In this document: in pieces, positions 19,970 through 28,546 of the stretch
Layout of the letters: the number at the start of each line of letters is the position of its first letter
How positions within the stretch are numbered: the stretch's first letter is position 1
NCBI RefSeq assembly: GCF_018069805.1
Contig: NZ_JAGPYN010000019.1
Coordinates: 18,025-82,024, forward strand
Length of the DNA stretch: 64,000 nucleotides
Source: Pseudoalteromonas ostreae
GTDB lineage: Bacteria; Pseudomonadota; Gammaproteobacteria; Enterobacterales; Alteromonadaceae
Direction: 5' to 3'
Made by a program: the position numbers and the translations under genes
Notes under the pieces: generated by a model
What the model saw: the letters and a program-made list of their open reading frames with translations, nothing else
What the model was told of the DNA's origin: nothing
The model's database searches: none

Positions 19970-21322
19970 TTACAATCGCGATACATCATTGAACAAAGCG
20001 AAACATGTAAGAAAAATGAGTAGCAAGGCACCCACTTTAAAACCAAATTCTTGTGTCTTTTCAGAGACCGGCTTTTTACGAAAAAGTTCAATTATGTAAT
20101 ACATTAAATGCCCACCATCAAGCACTGGTAACGGCAATAAATTAAATACACCCAAGTTTACACTTATCAATGCTAAAAAGCTTAAAAATGCCACTAAGCC
20201 ATAGCTTACGCTAGTTCCCGCCCCTACCGCAATACCAACTGGACCACTTAAATTTTTCACTGATACTTGACCAGTAATTAAGTTACCAATCATATCAAAG
20301 CTTAGGCTGATCAAGCGCCATGTTTCAGTTACGCCCAGCACCATACTATCGAGTGGGCCATAATGTCTAGTTTCAATGTAACCATCTGGCCATTTTTCAA
20401 CCATCGGTGCTACACCTAAAAAGCCTTGTAACACGCCATCATTATTACGTTGCCCTTTCGGCGTAACATTTAGCAACTCGATACTATCTTGTCTTTTTAC
20501 ACTAAATTGTAATGATTTGTTAGCGGATTGCTGAATAACATTAACTAACTGCATCCAACTGGTTATTGTTTCACCATTTACTGCGATAATTTCATCACCG
20601 GCTTGTAAGTTAGCGTCTGCTGCAGCGGAGTTTGGCGAAATTGTAGCAACGGTTAAAGTCGCCTGCGGACGAAACGGCACAATGCCCAATGAAGCTAATG
20701 GCGGCACATCTTGTTGATCCAGTTTCCAACCATCAATATCAAGCGTTTTAACCTGTTCTTGAAATTGCTCGTCACGCACGGTGACTGCTACGCTTTTATC
20801 ACCTAAACTTGCCATTAATGCAAACGTAGCATCTTGCCAGGTAGCGATATTATCATCGCCAATTTTGACAATCTGCTGACTCGACATAATACCAGCTTGT
20901 TCAGCTCGGCTACCTTCTTTGATCGAACCGACCACCGGCTTCACCGATTGAACCCCAACCATGTACATGGCAGCTAAAGCAAAGATAGCAAATATAAAGT
21001 TTGCCATAGGCCCTGCAGCAACAATCGCGATACGCGCTTGTACTGACTTGGCATTAAATGATAAATGGCGTTGCTCAGCTGGCACGTCATCAACGCGCTC
21101 ATCAAGCATTTTCACGTAACCACCCAAAGGGATCGCTGCAATGACATATTCAGTGTCGTGTTTATCGTGCCATTTTATTAGCGGTTTACCAAAGCCAATA
21201 GAGAACCTTAACACTTTGACACCCGCTTTGCGGGCAACCCAAAAATGGCCATATTCATGCACTGTCACTAAAATACCCAGCGCTAAAATAAAAGACCCTA
21301 AATTCCACAGAAAATCGAACAT
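19970..21322 (-). CDS. rseP: Site-2 zinc metalloprotease RseP
   Basis: RseP cleaves the anti-sigma factor RseA inside the membrane during the sigma-E envelope stress response, and also clears signal-peptide remnants. The zinc-binding HEYGH motif is at residues 22-26 in the first helix. The second metal-site motif, LPVLDGGHL, is near residue 400. Two PDZ domains lie between the first and last membrane segments. The length is 450 residues. It is one base from dxr, consistent with one operon. Confidence 0.96.
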   Translation of the reverse strand: MFDFLWNLGSFILALGILVTVHEYGHFWVARKAGVKVLRFSIGFGKPLIKWHDKHDTEYVIAAIPLGGYVKMLDERVDDVPAEQRHLSFNAKSVQARIAIVAAGPMANFIFAIFALAAMYMVGVQSVKPVVGSIKEGSRAEQAGIMSSQQIVKIGDDNIATWQDATFALMASLGDKSVAVTVRDEQFQEQVKTLDIDGWKLDQQDVPPLASLGIVPFRPQATLTVATISPNSAAADANLQAGDEIIAVNGETITSWMQLVNVIQQSANKSLQFSVKRQDSIELLNVTPKGQRNNDGVLQGFLGVAPMVEKWPDGYIETRHYGPLDSMVLGVTETWRLISLSFDMIGNLITGQVSVKNLSGPVGIAVGAGTSVSYGLVAFLSFLALISVNLGVFNLLPLPVLDGGHLMYYIIELFRKKPVSEKTQEFGFKVGALLLIFLTCFALFNDVSRL

Positions 21323-21323
21323 A

Positions 21324-22529
21324 TTAGCGTACTACCTTTGCAATGAGTTGCGTCGCTTGAAGTCGAGCTAAACGATCACATTCAAGAATTTCATCCAGCG
21401 TATGTACGTTTACATCCACTGTTGTATCTAATGTTTGTGCATTAATGCGGTATATATCAGTAAAGCCTATCTGCCCTTGTAAAAATGCCTGCACAGCAAT
21501 TTCATTGGCAGCATTAACTGTCGTCGTAGCACCTTGTCCAGCATTACACGCAGTAATAGCTAATTGTAAATTTGGATAGCGAGCAAAATCTGGTTTCGTA
21601 AAAGTAAAATCAGCAAGGGCGGAGAAATCAAGCGGTGTAACACCGGCATCAATACGCTGTGGGTATGCTAAAGCATGAGCAATCGGTGTACGCATATCTG
21701 GATTCCCCATTTGCGCTAGCACCGAGCCATCTTGGTATTGCACCATTGAATGAATAATACTTTGCGGGTGAATGACCACTTCAATATCGTTTGCCTGGCA
21801 GTTAAATAGCCATTTAGCCTCAATAAACTCAAGGCCTTTATTCATCATAGTGGCTGAGTCAACCGAAATTTTTTGCCCCATCGACCAATTTGGATGCGCC
21901 ACGGCTTGTGCTACAGTAACGCCCTTTAAAGAGGCAATATCACAGGTTAAAAAAGGCCCACCAGAACCGGTAAGTAAAATTTTACTTACCCCATGCTCAT
22001 GTAACTGTGCATTGGTTTTAGAGCCTTGCAGTGCACTTGGCAGGCACTGGAATATGGCATTATGTTCACTGTCAATCGGTAGTAAAGTGGCTTTATGCTG
22101 TTTTACTTTATCAATAAACAACTGACCTGACATGACTAAAGATTCTTTATTCGCCAGTAATACTTTTTTACCTGCTTCTACCGCACTGAGTGTAGGTATG
22201 AGCCCTGCTGCACCAACAATCGCCGACATTACCGCGTCAACGTCTGGGTGAGCGGCCAGCTCCCCCATGGCAGCAATGCCACTGCGGATCACTGTTTTGC
22301 AGCCACTACCCGATAAGTGTTGGCTTAACTTAGCCGCTGCGCTGTCATCAGCCATCACTGCAAAGCGTGGTTGATGAGCAAGACACAATTGCGCCATCAA
22401 TTTACTATTATGACCTGCCGCAAGTGCAAATACAGCAAACTGTTCTTGGTTACGCGCAACAACATCTAAGGTACTTAAACCAATAGAACCTGTTGCGCCA
22501 AGAATGACAAGTTGTTGTCTACAACTCAT
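21324..22529 (-). CDS. dxr: 1-deoxy-D-xylulose-5-phosphate reductoisomerase
   Basis: Dxr (IspC) converts DXP to MEP with NADPH, the committed step of the non-mevalonate isoprenoid pathway that supplies undecaprenyl precursors. The N-terminal nucleotide-binding motif is GATGSIGLST. The catalytic region shows ANKES (about residue 128) and the metal-site segment DSEHNAIFQCL. The length is 401 residues. It overlaps cdsA by four bases and lies in the same run as uppS, which uses the pathway's product. Confidence 0.97.
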   Translation of the reverse strand: MSCRQQLVILGATGSIGLSTLDVVARNQEQFAVFALAAGHNSKLMAQLCLAHQPRFAVMADDSAAAKLSQHLSGSGCKTVIRSGIAAMGELAAHPDVDAVMSAIVGAAGLIPTLSAVEAGKKVLLANKESLVMSGQLFIDKVKQHKATLLPIDSEHNAIFQCLPSALQGSKTNAQLHEHGVSKILLTGSGGPFLTCDIASLKGVTVAQAVAHPNWSMGQKISVDSATMMNKGLEFIEAKWLFNCQANDIEVVIHPQSIIHSMVQYQDGSVLAQMGNPDMRTPIAHALAYPQRIDAGVTPLDFSALADFTFTKPDFARYPNLQLAITACNAGQGATTTVNAANEIAVQAFLQGQIGFTDIYRINAQTLDTTVDVNVHTLDEILECDRLARLQATQLIAKVVR

Positions 22530-23392
22530 AAACTAAGTGTCCATGCATAGCACAACACAAAAATGGGGGCCGCAGCGGTAAGGCTGTCAAGGCGGTCTAA
22601 AATCCCCCCATGGCCAGGCAAACAAGAGCCACTATCTTTAAGACCAGCTTCGCGTTTAAACATACTTTCGAGTAAGTCGCCAATAGCTGAAAATAACGCG
22701 ATGAATACAGTCATAATCGCGTAAATTGGCCAAACAGACATGTTTACGTTGGTAAAATGACAAAACGCTAAAACAAAAACCACCGCTGCAACTAAGCCAC
22801 CAGCTAAACCTTCAATGGTTTTATTTGGGCTCACTTTTGGCATTAACTTATGCTTGCCAAAGTTTTTGCCAGTAAAGTACGCACCAATATCAGCACTCCA
22901 TACGATCCCCAGTACCACTAAAATAAGCATCGAACCAAAGTGTGTTGATTGCTCATAGTTAGCACTGCGCAGTGTATTAAGTGCAAGCCACAGCGGTACT
23001 AAGGTGAGAATGCCGGCAATAGCCCGCATAACCACTCCTTCGTTCCATGCTTTCGCCATTGCTGGATAGCGCCACACTAGATAGGTGGCTACTATCCACC
23101 ACGAAAATGACAGGGTGAATATATAATTTGCGTCACCCACTAACTGGCCGTTAACCCACAGTCCATCAATTGGCCAATGCCAATTAAGCAGTACCAGTAG
23201 TAAGCCAATAAACGCCACAAACGAAAAACGTTTAACTTTATCGCATAACCCCATAAATGCCGACCATTCCCACGCGCCTAATAAAACAATCGCGCCAGCA
23301 ATGTAACTAAACAATGTAAGAGGTGTATAAAAAACCAACACCAGTGCTAAAGGCGCTAGCACTAAAGAGGTTAAAATTCGTTGTTTTAGCAA
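22526..23392 (-). CDS. cdsA: Phosphatidate cytidylyltransferase
   Basis: CdsA makes CDP-diacylglycerol from phosphatidate and CTP, the branch point of phospholipid synthesis, in the inner membrane. Eight or so hydrophobic segments are present. The family signature is complete near the C-terminus, with KDSGSCLPGHGGILDRLDS containing the conserved acidic residues. The length of 288 residues is typical. Its stop overlaps dxr, and uppS ends 17 bases upstream of its start. Confidence 0.95.
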   Translation of the reverse strand: MLKQRILTSLVLAPLALVLVFYTPLTLFSYIAGAIVLLGAWEWSAFMGLCDKVKRFSFVAFIGLLLVLLNWHWPIDGLWVNGQLVGDANYIFTLSFSWWIVATYLVWRYPAMAKAWNEGVVMRAIAGILTLVPLWLALNTLRSANYEQSTHFGSMLILVVLGIVWSADIGAYFTGKNFGKHKLMPKVSPNKTIEGLAGGLVAAVVFVLAFCHFTNVNMSVWPIYAIMTVFIALFSAIGDLLESMFKREAGLKDSGSCLPGHGGILDRLDSLTAAAPIFVLCYAWTLSL

Positions 23393-23409
23393 AGTGTTAC
23401 CCTTTTTAA

Positions 23410-24171
23410 TTAGGTTTCAGCGAGTAATTGTTTTATTTGTTCGCCAGTACAACCAAACCGTCGCTCTCTGGCAACGTAACAAGCGATAGCATCAGCAAAA
23501 GCTGCTTCATTGAAATCAGGCCAAAGCGTATCGGTAAAATAAAGTTCAGCATAAGCAGCTTGCCACAATAAAAAATTGCTTATGCGTAAATCGCCACCTG
23601 TACGGATCAACAAGTCAGGTTCAGCCTGATCGTGCATGCTCATATGGGTGGCTAAATCGTGCTCTGTAATCTCATCAGGGTTTAACGTCCCTGCTGCAAT
23701 CTGCTTAGCTAATTGCTTTGCAGCATTTGTTATATCCCATCGACCACCATAATTTGCCGCTACATTCAGTTGTAACCCTGTATTATTAGCCGTTAATTCA
23801 TGTGCTGCATCAACCTTGCTACGCAAAGTATCTGAAAAACGAGATAAGTCACCAATAATAGTTAACTTAACATTATTTTTGTGTAGCTTTTTAACTTCCT
23901 TGCTCAACACAAACAAAAACAGCTCCATCAGGGTACTGACCTCATCTTCAGGCCGATGCCAGTTTTCACTACTAAAAGCGAACAGAGTCAGTGACTCTAC
24001 ACCTAATTTTGTGCAAAACTGCACAGAGTGACGAACCGCATCCACGCCTTTTTTATGACCGTACACGCGCGGCCTATTCTTTGCTTGTGCCCAACGACCA
24101 TTGCCATCCATAATTATAGCGACATGCTTGGGTAAACATTGCTGGGAAATTTTATCAGCGTCAAGAACCAT
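23410..24171 (-). CDS. uppS: Undecaprenyl diphosphate synthase (cis-prenyltransferase)
   Basis: UppS condenses eight isopentenyl units onto farnesyl diphosphate to make the C55 carrier lipid for cell-wall and LPS synthesis. The catalytic [12 protein letters not shown] motif and the C-terminal [15 protein letters not shown] signature are intact. I chose the ATG at 24171, which gives 253 residues, the E. coli length. An ATG at 24189 is also possible but directly abuts the T run of a terminator hairpin. Neither has a good ribosome-binding site, so the start is uncertain. Confidence 0.93.
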   Translation of the reverse strand: MVLDADKISQQCLPKHVAIIMDGNGRWAQAKNRPRVYGHKKGVDAVRHSVQFCTKLGVESLTLFAFSSENWHRPEDEVSTLMELFLFVLSKEVKKLHKNNVKLTIIGDLSRFSDTLRSKVDAAHELTANNTGLQLNVAANYGGRWDITNAAKQLAKQIAAGTLNPDEITEHDLATHMSMHDQAEPDLLIRTGGDLRISNFLLWQAAYAELYFTDTLWPDFNEAAFADAIACYVARERRFGCTGEQIKQLLAET

Positions 24172-24189
24172 AAATATTGAGTATTCCAT

Positions 24190-24225
24190 AAAAAAACGCC
24201 GCCTAGTATACCCCAGACGGCGTTT
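24190..24225 (-). terminator. Terminator/attenuator hairpin between frr and uppS
   Basis: On the minus strand an 8-bp stem (24218-24225 with 24194-24201) is followed by seven T residues at 24190-24196. The run ends exactly where a candidate uppS ATG begins. It should stop or attenuate transcription coming from pyrH-frr before uppS. Confidence 0.75.
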
Positions 24226-24270
24226 CAAAACTAATAAATTTACTAACCCGCATTTGGGTTATTTAGCTGC

Positions 24271-24828
24271 TTAGATTTCCATCAGCTCGGCTTCTTTCGC
24301 CGCTAATTGAGTGTCCATTTCTTTAATGAATTTGTCCGTAAGCTTTTGAATTGCATCATCAGATTGACGTGCTTCATCTTCAGAAATATCTTTATCTTTC
24401 AATAAGTTTTTAACGTCACCGTTAGCATCACGACGAATGTTACGGATTGCAACGCGGCCACTTTCAACTTCACCACGAACGATTTTAATTAAGTTTTTAC
24501 GACGTTCTTCAGTTAGCGGAGGAAGCGGTACACGGATCACAGAACCCGCAGACATTGGGTTTAAGCCTAAGTCAGATGCCATGATTGCTTTCTCTACCGC
24601 TTGCGCAAGCGATTTATCAAATACACTAAGTGCTAATGTACGTGAATCTTCAATCGTTACATTGGCAACTTGGTTCAATGGCGTTGGTGCACCGTAATAT
24701 GGCACCATAATGCCATCTAATATTGCCGGATGAGCACGGCCAGTACGGATTTTAGATAGTTGACTGCTAAGTGCCGTTACACTTTTCTGCATACGTTCTG
24801 CAGCATCTTTTTGAATATCGTTTATCAC
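24271..24828 (-). CDS. frr: Ribosome recycling factor
   Basis: RRF works with EF-G to split post-termination ribosomes. The three-helix-bundle domain and the inserted beta domain are recognisable from [15 protein letters not shown] near residue 27 and from the C-terminal helix rich in KD and EE pairs. The length of 185 residues is standard. It starts 14 bases after pyrH and is followed by a terminator-like hairpin. Confidence 0.97.
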   Translation of the reverse strand: MINDIQKDAAERMQKSVTALSSQLSKIRTGRAHPAILDGIMVPYYGAPTPLNQVANVTIEDSRTLALSVFDKSLAQAVEKAIMASDLGLNPMSAGSVIRVPLPPLTEERRKNLIKIVRGEVESGRVAIRNIRRDANGDVKNLLKDKDISEDEARQSDDAIQKLTDKFIKEMDTQLAAKEAELMEI

Positions 24829-24842
24829 GGTTCAATCCTAAT

Positions 24843-25592
24843 CTAGTTAATAACTTCATCTGAAGCTTGTGAAGAGATAAGAGTGCCTTCTTCTTCGCCC
24901 ATAATTACACGCTTTAAAGCGCCTGATTTGTTCATGTTAAATACGCTCAATGGCATCTTGTGATCACGCGCAAGAGTGAATGCCGCAAGATCCATTACTT
25001 TTAATTCTTTTTCAATGATTTCATTGTAGCTCAAGTGACGGTAAAGTGTCGCGTCAGGGTTTTTCACCGGATCATCACTGTAAACACCATCAACCTTGGT
25101 GGCTTTAATCACGGTATCGGCTTCAATTTCAATACCGCGTAAACACGCGGCCGAATCCGTTGTAAAGAAAGGGTTACCAGTACCGGCTGCAAAAATAACT
25201 ACACGCCCTGTTTTTAATAAGCTAATTGCCTCAGCCCAGTTGTATGCATCACACACACCGTTAAGTGGGATAGCTGACATTAAACGGCAATTTACAAATG
25301 CACGGTGCAACGCATCACGCATTGCAAGGCCATTCATAACAGTTGCTAGCATCCCCATATGATCGCCCACTACGCGATTCATACCTGCCTCAGCAAGTGA
25401 GCCGCCACGTAAAAAGTTACCGCCACCGATAACTAAACCCACTTCTACGTCGAGTTCTACAAGCTCTTTGATTTCTTGCGCCATACGGTCTAATACTTTT
25501 GGGTCGATGCCGAAGCCTTCGTCTCCCATCAGTGCTTCACCGCTTAATTTGAGAAGAACGCGTCTAAAAATAGGTTTACGATTGATTGTCAT
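24843..25592 (-). CDS. pyrH: UMP kinase
   Basis: PyrH phosphorylates UMP to UDP, is activated by GTP and inhibited by UTP, and is a hexamer of the amino-acid-kinase fold. [11 protein letters not shown] at the N-terminus and the GGGNFLRGG nucleotide loop are conserved, and [13 protein letters not shown] is present near residue 165. The length is 249 residues. A strong terminator separates it from tsf upstream, so a promoter is expected within 25593-25625. I could not define one. Confidence 0.97.
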   Translation of the reverse strand: MTINRKPIFRRVLLKLSGEALMGDEGFGIDPKVLDRMAQEIKELVELDVEVGLVIGGGNFLRGGSLAEAGMNRVVGDHMGMLATVMNGLAMRDALHRAFVNCRLMSAIPLNGVCDAYNWAEAISLLKTGRVVIFAAGTGNPFFTTDSAACLRGIEIEADTVIKATKVDGVYSDDPVKNPDATLYRHLSYNEIIEKELKVMDLAAFTLARDHKMPLSVFNMNKSGALKRVIMGEEEGTLISSQASDEVIN

Positions 25593-25625
25593 AGTATTTG
25601 GGCCAACTTTATAAAAAAAGGATAA

Positions 25626-25671
25626 AAAATAACCGCGCTTATGATTTTCACATAAAGAGCGCGGTTATTTT
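25626..25671 (-). terminator. Terminator of the rpsB-tsf unit
   Basis: A 14-bp perfect stem (25626-25639 with 25658-25671) with a GC-rich core is followed leftward by a T-rich run. It lies between tsf and pyrH. Confidence 0.9.
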
Positions 25672-25751
25672 AAAGAATTTTCAGCGATGACGCAAAAGCA
25701 AATAACAGAATAATTTCATCTAACTCACTTTTTCGTCAAAGGAAATCGATT

Positions 25752-26603
25752 TTATTGACCTTTAGCAGCAGCAATCTGTGCAGCAACTTCAGCAGCAAAA
25801 TCTTCAGTTTTCTTCTCGATACCTTCACCAACTTCTACACGTACGAAGCCAGTAACTGTTGCGTTTTTCTCTTTAAGAATTTCACCAACAGATTTTTTAG
25901 GTTCCATGATGAAAGCTTGACCAGTAAGAGAAACCTCACCAGTGAATTTTTTCATGCGACCAACAACCATCTTCTCAGCGATTTCAGCAGGCTTGCCTTC
26001 GTTCATCGCGATTTCGATTTGTACTTGCTTTTCTTTTTCAACAACGTCAGCAGGTACATCTTCAGGTGCTAGGTACTCTGGGTTTGAAGCAGCAACGTGC
26101 ATTGCGATGTGCTTAAGTGTTTCTTCATCAGCAACACCTGCAACAACAACACCAATACGCTCACCGTGACGGTACTCAACTAGCGTTTCGCCAGCGATGT
26201 ACTGTAGACGACGTACATTGATGTTTTCACCAATTTTAGTTACTAGTTCAACACGATCTTCTTCGAACTTAGCTTGTAAGTCTTCGATAGAAATCGTTTC
26301 TGCAATAGCAGCATCAGCAACTTTATTAGCAAATGCTAAGAAACTTACGTCTTTTGCTACGAAGTCAGTTTGACAGTTAACTTCAACTAGTACTGCAACA
26401 CCTGCGTTTTGCTTGATGATGATAGTACCTTCAGCAGCAATGTTACCTGCTTTTTTAGCCGCTTTTGCAGCGCCACTTTTACGCATATTTTCAATCGCTA
26501 ACTCGATGTCGCCATCAGTTTCAGTTAACGCTTTTTTACAATCCATCATGCCAGCGCCGGTACGCTCGCGTAATTCTTTAACTAGGGCAGTAGTTACAGC
26601 CAT
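25752..26603 (-). CDS. tsf: Elongation factor Ts
   Basis: EF-Ts is the nucleotide exchange factor for EF-Tu. The N-terminal UBA-like domain ([20 protein letters not shown]) and the conserved [10 protein letters not shown] motif near residue 80 are present. The core dimerisation domains follow. The length is 283 residues. It is 105 bases downstream of rpsB, with two hairpins in the gap. Confidence 0.98.
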   Translation of the reverse strand: MAVTTALVKELRERTGAGMMDCKKALTETDGDIELAIENMRKSGAAKAAKKAGNIAAEGTIIIKQNAGVAVLVEVNCQTDFVAKDVSFLAFANKVADAAIAETISIEDLQAKFEEDRVELVTKIGENINVRRLQYIAGETLVEYRHGERIGVVVAGVADEETLKHIAMHVAASNPEYLAPEDVPADVVEKEKQVQIEIAMNEGKPAEIAEKMVVGRMKKFTGEVSLTGQAFIMEPKKSVGEILKEKNATVTGFVRVEVGEGIEKKTEDFAAEVAAQIAAAKGQ

Positions 26604-26638
26604 TAGTAAATCCTCAAATCTGAATTCAGGTTTAGATA

Positions 26639-26653
26639 AGCGGGTTACCCGCT
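26639..26653 (-). repeat. Short hairpin upstream of tsf
   Basis: AGCGGG and CCCGCT pair around TTA. It is the second of two stem-loops in the rpsB-tsf spacer and lies about 35 bases before the tsf start. Confidence 0.7.
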
Positions 26654-26665
26654 CTACAAGAATAG

Positions 26666-26697
26666 CAAGTCTTCATCTAAAATTAGATGAAGACTTG
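26666..26697 (-). promoter_or_regulatory. Perfect 15-bp hairpin after rpsB
   Basis: CAAGTCTTCATCTAA is followed by two A residues and its exact complement. There is no T run behind it, so it is more likely an attenuator, a partial terminator or an RNA-stability element between rpsB and tsf than a full terminator. Confidence 0.75.
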
Positions 26698-26708
26698 ATG
26701 ACAGCTAA

Positions 26709-27437
26709 TTACTCAGCTTCTACGAAGTCGTCTTTCTCAGCTTGAGCAACGATATTGCTCTCACGGCCTTCAGTAATTGCTGCTGCAACTGCGCCTGTGT
26801 AAAGGTTAATTGCACGGATAGCATCATCATTACCAGGTACGATGAAATCAACACCGTCTGGGTTAGAGTTAGTATCAACGATCGCAACAACTGGAATACC
26901 TAGGTTGTTAGCTTCACGGATAGCGATGTGCTCGTGGTCTGCATCGATAACGAAAAGTGCGTCAGGAAGACCACCCATGTTTTTGATACCGCCAAGGCTC
27001 TTTTCAAGCTTTTCCATTTCGCGGTTAAGCATTAACGTTTCTTTCTTAGTTAACTTCTCGAAAGTACCGTCTTGGCTTTGGATCTCAAGGTCTTTAAGAC
27101 GCTTGATTGATTGACGAACTGTTTTCCAGTTAGTCAACATACCACCTAACCAACGGTGATTTACGTAATACTGATCGCTCGCGATAGCGGCTTCTTTAAC
27201 CGACTCGCTTGCTGCGCGCTTAGTACCAACGAAAAGAACTTTACCTTTGTTTGACGCAGCACCAGTTAAAAACTTAAGTGCGTTGTTGAACATTGGAACA
27301 GTTTGCTCAAGGTTGATGATATGAACACGGTTACGTGCGCCGAAGATGAAAGGCTTCATCTTAGGATTCCAGTAACGTGCTTGGTGACCGAAGTGAACAC
27401 CAGCTTGAAGCATGTCGCGCATTGAAACGTTTGCCAT
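26709..27437 (-). CDS. rpsB: 30S ribosomal protein S2
   Basis: S2 binds at the head-body junction of the small subunit and is needed for S1 attachment. The protein opens [19 protein letters not shown] and shows the [10 protein letters not shown] and [11 protein letters not shown] motifs. The length is 242 residues. The start has a clear GAGGAAA upstream. The long leader suggests S2 autoregulation as in E. coli. Confidence 0.98.
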   Translation of the reverse strand: MANVSMRDMLQAGVHFGHQARYWNPKMKPFIFGARNRVHIINLEQTVPMFNNALKFLTGAASNKGKVLFVGTKRAASESVKEAAIASDQYYVNHRWLGGMLTNWKTVRQSIKRLKDLEIQSQDGTFEKLTKKETLMLNREMEKLEKSLGGIKNMGGLPDALFVIDADHEHIAIREANNLGIPVVAIVDTNSNPDGVDFIVPGNDDAIRAINLYTGAVAAAITEGRESNIVAQAEKDDFVEAE

Positions 27438-27540
27438 TTTGTATTTCCTCTGTTTAGTTTAGGGTTAGGCCTCCACATATCCCATAGCACCAACACCGCA
27501 GTTAAATGAAACTGAAATGCACCCAAGTGTATGTGACGAT
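27438..27540 (-). promoter_or_regulatory. rpsB 5' leader, t44-like S2 autoregulatory RNA
   Basis: About 100 bases ahead of rpsB can fold into stem-loops, for example CAGTT/AACTG. They end with a GGGATATGTGGAGGCCTAACCC-type segment followed by AGAGGA before the ATG. From memory this resembles the conserved end of the E. coli rpsB leader (t44/ttf RNA), which S2 binds to repress itself. The assignment is by eye; a covariance-model search was not possible. Confidence 0.5.
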
Positions 27541-27708
27541 ACGTGTGTGTGTTAAAATAAAATTGTGTTTGCCTTAAATACAAAAAATCAATTAAGAATT
27601 TATTTGTAAAAAGACGGCGCGCTTTATACCATATTAAAAACAAATATTCAACGTCGCGTGCAAAATTTGTGCGGCGATAAATGTGTAAAACTCGACAATG
27701 GAGCCTCC

Positions 27709-28494
27709 ATGAGTGCTGTGATCAAGACCCCTGAAGAAATAGAGAAAATGCGTGTAGCCGGGCGCTTAGCGGCAGATGTCCTGGAAATGATAGAGTCACA
27801 TGTAGTTCCCGGTGTAACCACTGATGAACTAAATACAATTTGTCATAATTATATTGTCGATGTGCAAAAGGCAATTCCTGCGCCACTAAACTACCATGGT
27901 TTTCCTAAATCAATTTGCACCTCAGTAAACCATGTAATTTGCCATGGTATTCCTAACGACAAAGCATTAAAAGATGGCGACAGTGTCAATATCGATATCA
28001 CGGTTATCAAAGATGGTTACCACGGCGACACCTCAAAAATGTTTCATGTTGGCACGCCAAACATCCAAGGAAAGCGCCTTGCTGAAGTAACGCAAGAAAG
28101 CCTTTATTTAGCAATAAAAATGGTTAAACCTGGTGTGCGTTTAGGTGATATTGGTGAAGCGATACAAAAATATGCTGAGGGCTTTAATTATTCTATCGTT
28201 CGTGAATATTGCGGCCACGGTATTGGTGCAGAATTTCACGAAGAGCCACAAATTATGCATTATGGCCGCGCTGGTACTGGCGAAGCCCTAAAAGCCGGTA
28301 TGTGTTTAACTATTGAACCAATGGTTAACGCGGGTAAACGCCAGTGTAAACTACTAAAAGATGACTGGACTGTGGTTACTAAAGACCGTAGTCTGTCTGC
28401 TCAGTGGGAACACACTTTATTAGTCACTGAAAAGGGTGTTGAAATTTTAACGCTTCGATCAGATGATACGATTGACCGGATCATTGAACATTAA
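27709..28494 (+). CDS. map: Type I methionine aminopeptidase
   Basis: Map removes N-terminal Met from nascent proteins when the second residue is small. Metal ligands are visible in DITVIKDGYHGDTS (two Asp), in GHGIGAEFHEEP (His and Glu) and in TIEPMV (Glu). The ATG at 27709 is preceded by GGAG and gives 261 residues, starting MSAVIKTPEE. An earlier in-frame start would add 17 residues without homology. It is divergent from rpsB, as in other gammaproteobacteria. Confidence 0.97.
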   Translation: MSAVIKTPEEIEKMRVAGRLAADVLEMIESHVVPGVTTDELNTICHNYIVDVQKAIPAPLNYHGFPKSICTSVNHVICHGIPNDKALKDGDSVNIDITVIKDGYHGDTSKMFHVGTPNIQGKRLAEVTQESLYLAIKMVKPGVRLGDIGEAIQKYAEGFNYSIVREYCGHGIGAEFHEEPQIMHYGRAGTGEALKAGMCLTIEPMVNAGKRQCKLLKDDWTVVTKDRSLSAQWEHTLLVTEKGVEILTLRSDDTIDRIIEH

Positions 28495-28546
28495 AGACTG
28501 ACTCACCTAACTTAGAGTGAATTAGTGTGCTAAGGAGCCAGCCCAC

